Origin: an uncultured Solirubrobacterales bacterium
GTDB lineage: Bacteria > Actinomycetota > Thermoleophilia > Solirubrobacterales > Solirubrobacteraceae
NCBI GenBank assembly: GCA_903830015.1
Contig: CAIKSH010000080.1
Span: 1-6,549, forward strand
Direction of reading: 5' to 3'
DNA: 6,549 bases
Notes under the pieces: model-generated
Database searches by the model: none
Seen by the model: the letters and a program-made list of their open reading frames with translations, nothing else
What the model was told of the DNA's origin: nothing
In this document: positions 1-6,347 of the stretch, piece after piece
Numbering within the stretch: the first letter of the stretch is position 1
How the letters are laid out: each line of letters starts with the position of its first letter
Program-made: the position numbers and the translations under genes

Positions 1-391
1 CCCCGCCCTCGCCGCGCTCGCGCAGGGCGGGCGCGACCAGGTTGGCCAGCGGCACCACCCTCAGGATCGGCGCCACCGGCCCCTGGGCGGTCATCTTCCC
101 TCCGGAGAGGGCACCGATCAGCGAGAGCTCTCCAAGGAAGAACCCGCGGGCGGCGTCGGCCTCCATCGTGATCACCGCCGCCGGCCGCAGGTCGCAGTCG
201 CCGAAGAGGACCTCGGGGCCCGAGTCGTCGGCCAGGTTCAGGGTCAGCCGGGCCTTGGGGCGCACCGTCTCGATCCGGATCACCGAGCCCACGCTCGTAG
301 CGCGGCCCGCATTCTCGGGGTCGCTGAGCACCTCGCGAAGGCACTCCCCGAGGTCGGAGTAGAGGTCGGTGTCGCTGGCGTAGTGGGCCAT
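1..391 (-). CDS. SCP2 sterol-binding-domain-like protein (N-terminal 130 aa, runs off the window)
   Basis: The ATG is at 391-389 and the frame stays open to base 1, so the C-terminus is missing. The protein begins MAHYASDTDLYSDLGECL. The core has the alternating strand pattern of the SCP2 fold (RLTLNLADDSGPEVLFG, then AAVITMEADAARGFFLGEL) followed by the typical closing helix region GALSGGKMTAQGPVAPILRV, where the GK.TAQGPV stretch matches the usual 'G.l...G' of the family. SCP2-like proteins bind hydrophobic ligands such as sterols or acyl chains, and in actinobacteria they are often small stand-alone proteins. No signal peptide or membrane segment is visible, so it is probably cytoplasmic. 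GGGAG (401-397) lies five bases before the ATG and supports this start. It is divergent from the aldehyde dehydrogenase. The family call is from pattern recognition of one domain; the ligand is unknown. Confidence 0.68.
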   Translation of the reverse strand, partial: MAHYASDTDLYSDLGECLREVLSDPENAGRATSVGSVIRIETVRPKARLTLNLADDSGPEVLFGDCDLRPAAVITMEADAARGFFLGELSLIGALSGGKMTAQGPVAPILRVVPLANLVAPALRERGEGG

Positions 392-403
392 TTCGGCTCC
401 CGG

Positions 404-409
404 AGCCTA
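404..409 (-). promoter_or_regulatory. possible -10 hexamer (TAGGCT) for the SCP2-like gene
   Basis: On the minus strand TAGGCT fits the loose actinobacterial TANNNT -10 pattern and ends 12 bases before the ATG at 391. No convincing -35 is visible. If used, the transcript would start only a few bases before the ATG, within or just after the GGGAG at 401-397, giving a very short or leaderless message. This is inference from one short motif. Confidence 0.3.
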
Positions 410-460
410 GTCTGCGCCGGCTCGCCGGGCACCTTTCCCTCCCGGTGGCCTGAGGCTTGG

Positions 461-466
461 TAGGTT
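461..466 (+). promoter_or_regulatory. possible -10 hexamer (TAGGTT) for the aldehyde dehydrogenase gene
   Basis: TAGGTT fits TANNNT and ends 29 bases before the ATG at 496. That would put the transcription start near 473 and leave the strong ribosome binding site at 481-487 inside a leader of about 20 bases, a coherent arrangement. No recognisable -35 lies 16-18 bases upstream. The 8-mer GGTAGGTT (459-466) recurs upstream of the WS/DGAT gene at 4891-4898. Confidence 0.38.
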
Positions 467-477
467 CCCGGCGAACC
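463..477 (+). promoter_or_regulatory. inverted repeat GGTTC-N5-GAACC, candidate operator
   Basis: Perfect 5-base arms (463-467 and 473-477) flank the spacer CCGGC. The repeat overlaps the putative -10 hexamer and the expected transcription start of the aldehyde dehydrogenase gene, where a repressor would block transcription. Short arms in GC-rich DNA can arise by chance, so this is only a candidate. A second, weaker repeat, CCGGC-TC-GCCGG, sits at 417-428 in the same gap. Confidence 0.28.
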
Positions 478-480
478 GTC

Positions 481-487
481 AAGGAGG
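481..487 (+). promoter_or_regulatory. strong ribosome binding site (AAGGAGG) fixing the aldehyde dehydrogenase start
   Basis: AAGGAGG ends eight bases before the ATG at 496 and is close to a full match to the 16S rRNA tail. It rules against the upstream in-frame TTG at 457, which has no such site and would add 13 residues with no counterpart in the family. Confidence 0.85.
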
Positions 488-495
488 AGAGATTC

Positions 496-1926
496 ATGGC
501 CACCAGGCTCGAGAACTTCATCGCCGGCAAGAGCGTTCCCACCTCCGGGGAGGGCACGCACGAGGTCAGGAATGCCGCCACCGGCGAGGTAATCGCCGAG
601 ATGGGCAACTCCAGCGCCGCCGATGTCGACGCCGCCGTAGATGCCGCCACCGCCGCGTTCGCGGAGTGGAAGGAGGCCACCCCGTCCGAGCGCAGCCTCG
701 CGCTGCTCAACATTGCCAGCGAGCTCGAGGAGCGCGGCGAGGAGCTGGCCAAGATCGAGTCCGAGAACACCGGCAAGCCTCTGCAGCTGACCATCGACGA
801 GGAGATTCCCCCGGCCGTCGACCAGATCCGCTTCTTCGCCGGCGCAGCCCGGATGCTCGAGGGCCTGGCCACCGCCGAGTACCTGGAGGGCCACACCTCC
901 TCGATCCGCCGCGAGCCGGTCGGCGTCGTCGGCCAGATCACGCCCTGGAACTACCCCTTCATGATGGCGGTCTGGAAGTTCGGGCCGGCGATCGCCGCCG
1001 GCAACGGGATCGTCCTCAAGCCCTCCGAGAACACGCCGCTCTCCACCCTCTGGCTCGCCGAGATGATGCAGAAGCACCTGCCCGAGGGCCTCTTCAACGT
1101 GGTCCTGGGCACCGGCGAGGTCGGTGAGGCGCTCGTCCGCCACGACGGGATCGCCATGGTCTCCCTTACCGGGTCGGTCCGGGCCGGCAAGGCCGTCGCC
1201 GCCGCCGCCGCGGACACGCTCAAGCGGGTACACCTCGAGCTCGGCGGCAAGGCGCCGGTGATCGTCTTCGACGATGCCGACGTGGCCGCCGCCGCCGAGG
1301 GAATCGCCGGCGCCGGCTACTTCAACGCCGGGCAGGACTGCACCGCGGCCACCCGCGTCATCGCCGGCCCCGGCCTGTACGGGGACCTGGTCGACGCCCT
1401 CGCCGAACAGGCCAAGGGAACCGTCTACGGCAGCCCGCTGGACGAGAACACCTACATGGGCCCGGTGATCAGCCAGGTCCAGCGCGAGCGGGTGGAAGGC
1501 TTCCTCGAGCGGGCCCCCGCCCACGCCACGGTCGCCGCCGGCGGCGGCGTGCCGGACGGCGACGGCTTCTTCTTCGAGCCGACCGTCGTCTCCGACCTCA
1601 AGCAGGACGACGAGATGATCCAGAACGAGATCTTCGGGCCGGTCATCACCGTCCAGCAGTTCAGCGACGAGGCCGAGGCGCTGGCCTGGGCCAACGACGT
1701 CAAGTACGGGCTGGCCTCCAGCGTCTGGACGGAGAACCACGGCCGGGCGATGCGCATGGCCAAGGGCCTGGACTTCGGGTGCGTGTGGATCAACACGCAC
1801 ATCCCGATCGTCGCCGAGATGCCGCACGGCGGCTTCAAGGAGTCCGGCTACGGCAAGGACCTCTCGATGTACGGCTTCGACGACTACACGCGCGTCAAGC
1901 ACGTGATGTCGAACATCGAGGCTTAG
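496..1926 (+). CDS. patD: NAD(P)-dependent aldehyde dehydrogenase, gamma-aminobutyraldehyde dehydrogenase type
   Basis: This 476-residue cytoplasmic enzyme has the full-length aldehyde dehydrogenase fold. Visible landmarks are TPWNYP with the oxyanion-hole Asn152, the cofactor-loop GSVRAG at 226-231, general base Glu248 in [16 protein letters not shown], and nucleophile Cys282 in [10 protein letters not shown]. The 34-residue Glu-Cys spacing is the standard one. [30 protein letters not shown] and the C-terminal [20 protein letters not shown] resemble Escherichia coli PatD (YdcW), which oxidises 4-aminobutanal to GABA in putrescine breakdown. That resemblance is from memory of the family. Betaine-aldehyde or other amino-aldehyde or aliphatic aldehyde substrates remain possible, because no putrescine transaminase or amine oxidase is in the window. 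The gene has its own strong ribosome binding site. Its TAG stop overlaps the TAA stop of the converging molybdoenzyme gene. Alanine-rich stretches (around 235-243 and 275) reflect GCC-repeat codons. Confidence 0.9.
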   Translation: MATRLENFIAGKSVPTSGEGTHEVRNAATGEVIAEMGNSSAADVDAAVDAATAAFAEWKEATPSERSLALLNIASELEERGEELAKIESENTGKPLQLTIDEEIPPAVDQIRFFAGAARMLEGLATAEYLEGHTSSIRREPVGVVGQITPWNYPFMMAVWKFGPAIAAGNGIVLKPSENTPLSTLWLAEMMQKHLPEGLFNVVLGTGEVGEALVRHDGIAMVSLTGSVRAGKAVAAAAADTLKRVHLELGGKAPVIVFDDADVAAAAEGIAGAGYFNAGQDCTAATRVIAGPGLYGDLVDALAEQAKGTVYGSPLDENTYMGPVISQVQRERVEGFLERAPAHATVAAGGGVPDGDGFFFEPTVVSDLKQDDEMIQNEIFGPVITVQQFSDEAEALAWANDVKYGLASSVWTENHGRAMRMAKGLDFGCVWINTHIPIVAEMPHGGFKESGYGKDLSMYGFDDYTRVKHVMSNIEA

Positions 1927-1937
1927 GCCGCTGCCTC
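1918..1937. terminator. weak hairpin over the overlapping stop codons (possible bidirectional terminator)
   Basis: GAGGC (1918-1922) and GCCTC (1933-1937) are complementary with a 10-base loop, and both stop codons (TAG at 1924-1926 and the reverse of TAA at 1923-1925) lie in that loop. A competing 4-bp AGGC-CGCT-GCCT hairpin uses 1925-1936. Neither is followed by a T-run on either strand. The structure is far weaker than the hairpin at 6318-6347, so it may not terminate anything. Confidence 0.25.
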
Positions 1938-4073
1938 CAGGCGCACGGGAATCCCGTTCAGGAAGGCCATGCCGGCCAGCCGCTCGAGGTCATCGGCCTC
2001 GGCGCTGGCCAGCTGGTTGACGTTCACCCCGCCGGCCTCGTTGGCCAGCCGCCAGCCGCCGCGGTGACCCCATCCGTGGGGGATCGCGATCGTCCCCTGC
2101 ATCACCTCGTCGGTCACGGCGACGGTCAGCTCGATCGAACCCGACTTCGACGAGACCTTCACCCTCTCGCCGTCGGCCACCCCGGCCTCGGAGGCGTCCT
2201 GGGGGTTCACGCGGGCCGGCTGCTCGCGCCCGCCGCGCATGAGCAGCGGCGCGTTGTGCATCCACGAGTTGTGCGAGCGCAGCTCGCGCAGGCCGATCAG
2301 CCGCAGCGGGAACTCCCCGCCCGGGGCCGGTGAGCTGTCCATCGAGTCGAACTCGGCCAGCAGCTCGGGCCGGTCGAGGCGGACCTTCCCGTCCCGGTGG
2401 CGGACGCGTTTGGCCAGCACCCCGGTGGCGATCTCGTCGGCGACGACCACCCCGTGGGGCTGGCGGCGCAGCTTGGCGAGGCTGAGCCCGCCGGGCCGCA
2501 GCCCGAAGCGGTCGCCCTCGCGGCCGGTCCGCACCAGGGCGTTGGCCACGAACTTCGGCGTCGGGCGCAGCCCCAGCTTCGAGAGCGCCCGCAGCGGCGC
2601 AGCCGGATAGGGCTGGACGCCGATCTCCTTCGAGATCGCGTCGATGATCTCCCACTCCTCCCGCGCCTCGCCCCGGGGCTCGACCACCGGCTCGGAGTAC
2701 TGGACGAACGGGGTCACGTAGAAGCCCAGGAAGGGCAGCGGAAGCTCGTCGCGCTCCAGCCAGGTCGTCGAGGGCAGGACGTAGTCGGCGTGGCGGTTGG
2801 TCTCGTTGACGTAGATGTCCAGCGAGACGTAGAGGTCGAGTGTCTCGAGCGCCTCCTCGAGCTCCTCGCCGTCCGGGCAGCTCAGGACCGGGTTGCCGGC
2901 GCTGGTGAAGAAGGCCCGGATCTGCCCCTTGCCGGGCGTGGTCATCTCCTTGGCCAGCAGCGAGGCCGGCAGCGCACCGAGCACGTCCGGGAAGCCGCCG
3001 AGCCGCGAGTGCACCTTGCCGTAGGTGTCCAGGCCCGCCAGGCTGGCCACCTCGTCGAAGGCCACGGCCGGCAGCCCGAAGACCGAGCCCCCCGGGCGGT
3101 CGAGGTTGCCGCTGGCGATGTTGACCAGGTCGAGCAGGAAGGCGGTGACCGTCCCGTGGCGCCCCAGGCAGGAACCGGTCCGCCCGTAGACGGCGGCCGA
3201 GGGCGCCGCGGCCAGGTCCCGGGCCAGCTGGCGCAGCTGCTCGCCCGGAATGCCGGTCAGCGCCTCGGTGCTCTCGGGGGTCAGCGGTGCCAGCCGGGCC
3301 CGCCAGGCCGGCCAGCCGTTGGCCTGCGAGGCGACCAGCGCCTCGTCGACCAGGCCCTCCTCGATCATCACGCTGAGGATCGAGGCGAGCATCCACGCGT
3401 CGGTGTCGGGGCGGATCGCCACGTGCTCGAAGGCCCGCGCCGTCTCGGTGCGGCGGGGATCGACGACCACCACCCTCCCGCCGCGCCCGGTGATGGCGCG
3501 CAGCCGCTCCCTGATCCGCGGTGCGGTGAGCAGGCTCCCGTGGGAGACGAAGGGATTGGCCCCGACCACGAGCAGGAAGTCGGTGCGGTGCAGGTCGGGG
3601 ATCGGCACCAGCGCCGGGGAGCCGTAGAGCATCGCGCTGGCCGCGAAGCGGTTGGCCACGTCCTGCGAGGAGGCGGTGTAGTAGTGGGGCGAGCCCAGCC
3701 CTTCCATGAAGCCCTTCACCCAGAGCGAGTGCGAGTAGGAGAAGGCGCCGGGGTTCCCGAAGTACCAGCCCACCGAGCCGGGGCCGTCACGGTCGATCAC
3801 CGCGCGCAGCCGGCTGCCGATCTCCGAGAGGGCGGTCTCCCAGGAGATCTCCTCGAATTCGCCGTCCGGCCTTCGGCGAAGGGGGCTGGTCACCCGGTCC
3901 GGGTCATTCTGCACGTCGACCATGGCGATCCCCTTCGGGCAGGCCTCGCCACGGGACAGCGGGTGCTCCTTGTCGGGCCGCAGCTTCGTCACCACCCCGC
4001 CGTCGACGGTGGCGACCATGCCGCAGTGCGCCTCGCAGATCCGGCAGAAGGTGATCTTCTCCGTGACGGCCAT
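1923..4073 (-). CDS. molybdopterin (bis-MGD) oxidoreductase, DMSO-reductase superfamily
   Basis: This 716-residue protein has the single-subunit layout of the superfamily. An N-terminal [4Fe-4S] domain has Cys10, Cys13, Cys17 and Cys45 (CRICEAHCG ... ACPKG), then come the central MGD-binding domains. [14 protein letters not shown] near 167 and [12 protein letters not shown] are the usual dinucleotide-site strands, and [13 protein letters not shown] (near 390) with [14 protein letters not shown] is the familiar later block. The C-terminal MGD-binding domain spans roughly 586-716 ([24 protein letters not shown]). No twin-arginine signal is present, so it is predicted cytoplasmic. The metal-ligand region reads [12 protein letters not shown] (131-142) with no Cys or in-frame UGA, so formate dehydrogenase of the Cys/Sec type is unlikely. 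The substrate is unknown and no electron-transfer partner is encoded nearby. It is the second gene of a two-gene operon; its ATG overlaps the upstream stop as TGATG, with a GGTGAGG site inside the end of the upstream gene. Confidence 0.9.
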   Translation of the reverse strand: MAVTEKITFCRICEAHCGMVATVDGGVVTKLRPDKEHPLSRGEACPKGIAMVDVQNDPDRVTSPLRRRPDGEFEEISWETALSEIGSRLRAVIDRDGPGSVGWYFGNPGAFSYSHSLWVKGFMEGLGSPHYYTASSQDVANRFAASAMLYGSPALVPIPDLHRTDFLLVVGANPFVSHGSLLTAPRIRERLRAITGRGGRVVVVDPRRTETARAFEHVAIRPDTDAWMLASILSVMIEEGLVDEALVASQANGWPAWRARLAPLTPESTEALTGIPGEQLRQLARDLAAAPSAAVYGRTGSCLGRHGTVTAFLLDLVNIASGNLDRPGGSVFGLPAVAFDEVASLAGLDTYGKVHSRLGGFPDVLGALPASLLAKEMTTPGKGQIRAFFTSAGNPVLSCPDGEELEEALETLDLYVSLDIYVNETNRHADYVLPSTTWLERDELPLPFLGFYVTPFVQYSEPVVEPRGEAREEWEIIDAISKEIGVQPYPAAPLRALSKLGLRPTPKFVANALVRTGREGDRFGLRPGGLSLAKLRRQPHGVVVADEIATGVLAKRVRHRDGKVRLDRPELLAEFDSMDSSPAPGGEFPLRLIGLRELRSHNSWMHNAPLLMRGGREQPARVNPQDASEAGVADGERVKVSSKSGSIELTVAVTDEVMQGTIAIPHGWGHRGGWRLANEAGGVNVNQLASAEADDLERLAGMAFLNGIPVRLEAAA

Positions 4074-4852
4074 CAGACCTCACCGTAGTCGGGAATCTCC
4101 GGGCGTTCCACCCCGTCGGGGAGGAGGCCATCCTCGGAGAGCCGGTCCAGGTGCGCGGTGAGGGTCAGGAGCGCTGCGCCCCGCAGCTCGCTCGGGGCGT
4201 CGGACCAGACCCGGTCGAGGAGCTCGTCGGTCGAGCGCAGGCCGTCGTCGAGGGCGGCGATCAGGCGCCGCTCGCGGTCGAGCCGGTGGTCGAGGTACTC
4301 GGAGAGCTTGGCCTGCGGGTCGGTGATCACCGGCCCATGGCCCGGGCACAGGACGGTCGCGTCGAGTTCGAGCAGTCGCTCGAGCGCATCCAGGTAGCCG
4401 GTCATCGCGCCCGGGTCCGGGGCGACGAACACCGACCCGTGGCCCAGCACGGCATCACCGGTGAAGAGGGCTCCGCCGGCCAGGAAGCTGAGCGAGTCGG
4501 GAGCATGGCCCGGGGTAGCCACGACGTCGAACGGCCCGAACCGCTCGCCGTCGACGAGACGGACGCTTCCCGCCTCGGCGCCGCCGACCGGGACGTTGCC
4601 CACGCGGGCGAGAAGCCCGGAAAGGCCGTCGGCATGGTCGCCGTGGCCGTGGGTCAGAACGATCCCCTCGACTCCCCCGCGCCGCCCGGCCGCTTCGGCG
4701 AGGCGGTCGAGATGGTCCTCCAGGTCAGGGCCCGGGTCGACCACCCAGCAGCGGTCGCGCCCGACCAGCCAGCTGTTGGAACCATCGAGGGTGAACGGTC
4801 CGTGATTGCCGGCCCGCACCAGCTCCACGTCGACCGCGCTCAGGGCTTCCAT
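4073..4852 (-). CDS. metallo-beta-lactamase-fold hydrolase, LACTB2-like, with C-terminal winged helix
   Basis: The 259-residue protein carries a complete dinuclear metal site: THGHGDH with His68, His70, Asp72 and His73, then His116 in TPGHAPDS, bridging Asp133 in FTGDAVLG, and His172 in CPGHGP. Residues about 186-245 (from YLDHRLDRERRLIAAL to LSEDGLL) are a helical region like the winged-helix tail of LACTB2-type hydrolases. That family includes endoribonucleases and thioester or polyketide-releasing hydrolases, so the substrate cannot be read from sequence. No export signal is visible. The ATG at 4852 is preferred over an upstream TTG at 4915, which lies inside the divergent WS/DGAT gene and would add 21 unconserved residues. 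No Shine-Dalgarno sequence precedes the ATG, but TAGCCT lies seven bases upstream, which fits a leaderless message. It is the first gene of the operon with the molybdoenzyme. Confidence 0.87.
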   Translation of the reverse strand: MEALSAVDVELVRAGNHGPFTLDGSNSWLVGRDRCWVVDPGPDLEDHLDRLAEAAGRRGGVEGIVLTHGHGDHADGLSGLLARVGNVPVGGAEAGSVRLVDGERFGPFDVVATPGHAPDSLSFLAGGALFTGDAVLGHGSVFVAPDPGAMTGYLDALERLLELDATVLCPGHGPVITDPQAKLSEYLDHRLDRERRLIAALDDGLRSTDELLDRVWSDAPSELRGAALLTLTAHLDRLSEDGLLPDGVERPEIPDYGEV

Positions 4853-4859
4853 CGGGGCG

Positions 4860-4865
4860 AGGCTA
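4860..4865 (-). promoter_or_regulatory. possible -10 hexamer (TAGCCT) for the hydrolase-molybdoenzyme operon
   Basis: On the minus strand TAGCCT matches TANNNT and ends seven bases before the ATG at 4852, so transcription would begin at or one base before the start codon. This agrees with the absence of a Shine-Dalgarno sequence there. The last base of the palindrome arm (4865) overlaps the hexamer. No -35 is evident. Confidence 0.35.
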
Positions 4866-4883
4866 CAGGCCACCGGGGCCTGT
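4865..4883. promoter_or_regulatory. perfect palindrome ACAGGCC-N5-GGCCTGT, candidate operator in a divergent promoter
   Basis: Arms at 4865-4871 and 4877-4883 are exact reverse complements around the spacer ACCGG, and one further pair (C4863 with G4885) matches beyond a single mismatch. The element fills the middle of the 56-bp gap between the divergent hydrolase and WS/DGAT starts. It abuts the putative -10 of one gene and lies upstream of that of the other. Size and symmetry fit a dimeric helix-turn-helix repressor of TetR or similar type, but no regulator gene is in the window. A structural or chance origin cannot be excluded. Confidence 0.5.
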
Positions 4884-4892
4884 CGTTCGCGG

Positions 4893-4898
4893 TAGGTT
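4893..4898 (+). promoter_or_regulatory. possible -10 hexamer (TAGGTT) before the WS/DGAT gene
   Basis: TAGGTT lies in the 8-mer GGTAGGTT, identical to the one before the aldehyde dehydrogenase. It is directly followed by the GGAGG ribosome binding site, so if it is the -10 the transcript would start at about 4905 and exclude that site. Either the message is nearly leaderless or this copy is not the promoter. Confidence 0.28.
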
Positions 4899-4903
4899 GG
4901 AGG
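4899..4903 (+). promoter_or_regulatory. ribosome binding site (GGAGG) for the WS/DGAT gene
   Basis: GGAGG ends five bases before the ATG at 4909 and decides that start over an in-frame TTG at 4897, which overlaps the site itself. Confidence 0.7.
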
Positions 4904-4908
4904 GCGAG

Positions 4909-6321
4909 ATGGCAACCTTCGACCGGCTGAGCGCGCTGGACTGCGTCTTCCTCGACCTGGAGACCGAGAAGGCGCCGATGACCGTCGGCTGGACGATGCG
5001 CTTTCGCGGCCAGGCGCCGACGGTCCAGGCCCTGCGTGAATCTGTCGCTTCGCGCCTGGACGCGGTTCCGCGACTGCGGCGCCGGCTCTCCCAGCCCGCC
5101 TTCGGCCTCGGCGACGCCCACTGGGTCGACGACCCGGACTTCTCGATCGAGGCGCACGTCGACGCGGTTCACCTCGTGCCGGGCAGCGGTGACGGGCGGC
5201 TCGAAGAGATCGCCGGCCGCCTGCTCTCCCGGCCGCTGGACCGCGAGCGCCCGCTATGGCGGCTGCAGCTGGTCACCGGACTGGGGCCCGAGCAGTTCGC
5301 GATCGTCGGCCAGGCCCACCACGCGCTGGTCGATGGCGTGGCAGCGGTGGAGATCGCCACCGTCCTCTTCGACGGCGCGGTCCCGGCCCAGGCGCCGGTG
5401 CCCTGGCAGCCGGCGCCGGAGCCCTCGACCGCCGAGATGCTCACCGCTTCGGCCCTCTCCCGAATCGGGGCCGGTGGCGACGTGGCCACCACGGTCGCCC
5501 GCTCCCTGGCCGCGGGCGCCGACACGGTGCGCGAGGCGCTCTCGATCCTCGCCACGCTGGTGACGCCGATGCCCCGCACCGCCCTCGAGCGCTCGGCCAC
5601 CAGCCGGCGCCGCATGGCCGTCGTCTCGGCGGAGATTGCCCCGATCCGCGAGTCGGTCGGTCGCCACGGCGCGACCCTCAACGACGCCCTTCTGGCTGCC
5701 TCATCGGTGGCCGTGGGCGCGGCCCTGGCCCGCCGGGGCGAGGAGCCCGACCACGTGCGCGTTCTCGTTCCCGCCGACGTACGCGAGGACGGCGAGAGCG
5801 GCGCCGATCACGGCAACCGGATTTCGATTCTCGCCGTCGAACTGCCCCTGGGGCGTCCCGACCTGGAGCGAACGCTTAAGACCGTCCGCGCCCGCACCCG
5901 GACGCTCAAGAGCGCCGATCACGCCGGCGCGCTCGACGCCGCAATCCGCTCGGCCGAGCTGCTCCCGCCCCCGGTCCGCAGCGCCGCGGTCAAGGCGACG
6001 GCGGCCGCCGCCCACTTCACCCTGGTCATCTCCAACGTGCCGGGGCCGCCGGCGCAGATTGGCGTCCTGGGCCGCGAGCTCGAGGCGATCTGGCCGGCCG
6101 TGCCGCTGGTCGACGGCCACGCCCTGTCGATCGGAGCGGTCTCCTACGGCGGCCGGCTCCACGTGGGCTGTTACGGGGACGCGACGCTGGTGCCGGATAT
6201 CGACCAGGTCGCCGCCGACCTCGGCGCGGCGCTGGCCGAACTGGCCGAGCTTCCGGAGCCCGAAGAGACGCCCTGGCGCCGGCGCGCGCGCGAGCGGCGC
6301 GCCGCCCACCGGGCAGCCTGA
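4909..6321 (+). CDS. wax ester synthase / acyl-CoA:diacylglycerol acyltransferase (WS/DGAT family)
   Basis: At 470 residues this is the usual length for the family, which transfers acyl groups from acyl-CoA to fatty alcohols or diacylglycerol to make storage wax esters or triacylglycerol, typically at the inner membrane face and lipid droplets. The N-terminal acyltransferase domain starts LSALDCVFLDLET, continues through PLDRERPLWRLQLV, and holds the catalytic HHxxxDG motif as HHALVDG (His137, His138, Asp142, Gly143). The C-terminal domain shows TLNDALLAA (Asn258, Asp259) and ISNVPGP (376-380), both conserved in the family. The protein ends in an arginine-rich tail (WRRRARERRAAHRAA). There is no long hydrophobic segment. 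The gene is divergent from the hydrolase operon across a 56-bp gap and converges on bioY. Substrate preference (alcohol versus diacylglycerol) cannot be read from the sequence. Confidence 0.93.
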   Translation: MATFDRLSALDCVFLDLETEKAPMTVGWTMRFRGQAPTVQALRESVASRLDAVPRLRRRLSQPAFGLGDAHWVDDPDFSIEAHVDAVHLVPGSGDGRLEEIAGRLLSRPLDRERPLWRLQLVTGLGPEQFAIVGQAHHALVDGVAAVEIATVLFDGAVPAQAPVPWQPAPEPSTAEMLTASALSRIGAGGDVATTVARSLAAGADTVREALSILATLVTPMPRTALERSATSRRRMAVVSAEIAPIRESVGRHGATLNDALLAASSVAVGAALARRGEEPDHVRVLVPADVREDGESGADHGNRISILAVELPLGRPDLERTLKTVRARTRTLKSADHAGALDAAIRSAELLPPPVRSAAVKATAAAAHFTLVISNVPGPPAQIGVLGRELEAIWPAVPLVDGHALSIGAVSYGGRLHVGCYGDATLVPDIDQVAADLGAALAELAELPEPEETPWRRRARERRAAHRAA

Positions 6322-6347
6322 GCCGGTGGAGGCTACCGCTGGCTCAG
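6318..6347. terminator. strong hairpin between convergent WS/DGAT and bioY genes, probable terminator
   Basis: CTGAGCC (6318-6324) pairs perfectly with GGCTCAG (6341-6347). The stem continues inward with five more pairs, two of them G-U in the plus-strand RNA, around the six-base loop AGGCTA, giving 12 bp in all. In minus-strand RNA the two wobbles become A-C mismatches, so the fold is best for the WS/DGAT transcript. Both stop codons sit in the arms: TGA at 6319-6321 and the bioY stop at 6344-6346. No T-run follows on either side, as is common for high-GC actinobacterial terminators. Confidence 0.65.

Noticed and set aside
1189..1213. GCC-repeat-like tract in the aldehyde dehydrogenase gene
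   Set aside because: It is in-frame alanine coding in GC-rich DNA, within a variable helix of the fold; there is no sign of a microsatellite or phase-variable tract.
280..1902. Long open frame of about 540 codons on the minus strand, antisense to the aldehyde dehydrogenase
   Set aside because: Its composition (runs of Gly, Ala, Leu, Asp, Val and His) is that of a GC-rich shadow frame. It shows no domain, lies opposite a clearly conserved enzyme and overlaps the SCP2 start in another frame.
2397..4088. Open frame of about 563 codons on the plus strand, antisense to the molybdoenzyme
   Set aside because: It has the same shadow composition with no motif, while the opposite strand encodes a complete molybdopterin oxidoreductase with all expected signatures.
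4853..4915. N-terminal extension of the hydrolase from a TTG at 4915
   Set aside because: It would start inside the WS/DGAT coding region and add residues without family counterparts. The ATG at 4852 begins just before the first conserved strand.
4151..4930. Plus-strand open frame of about 259 codons across the hydrolase and the divergent gap
   Set aside because: It is antisense to a gene with a complete metal-binding motif set, crosses the promoter gap, has no ribosome binding site and resembles no family.
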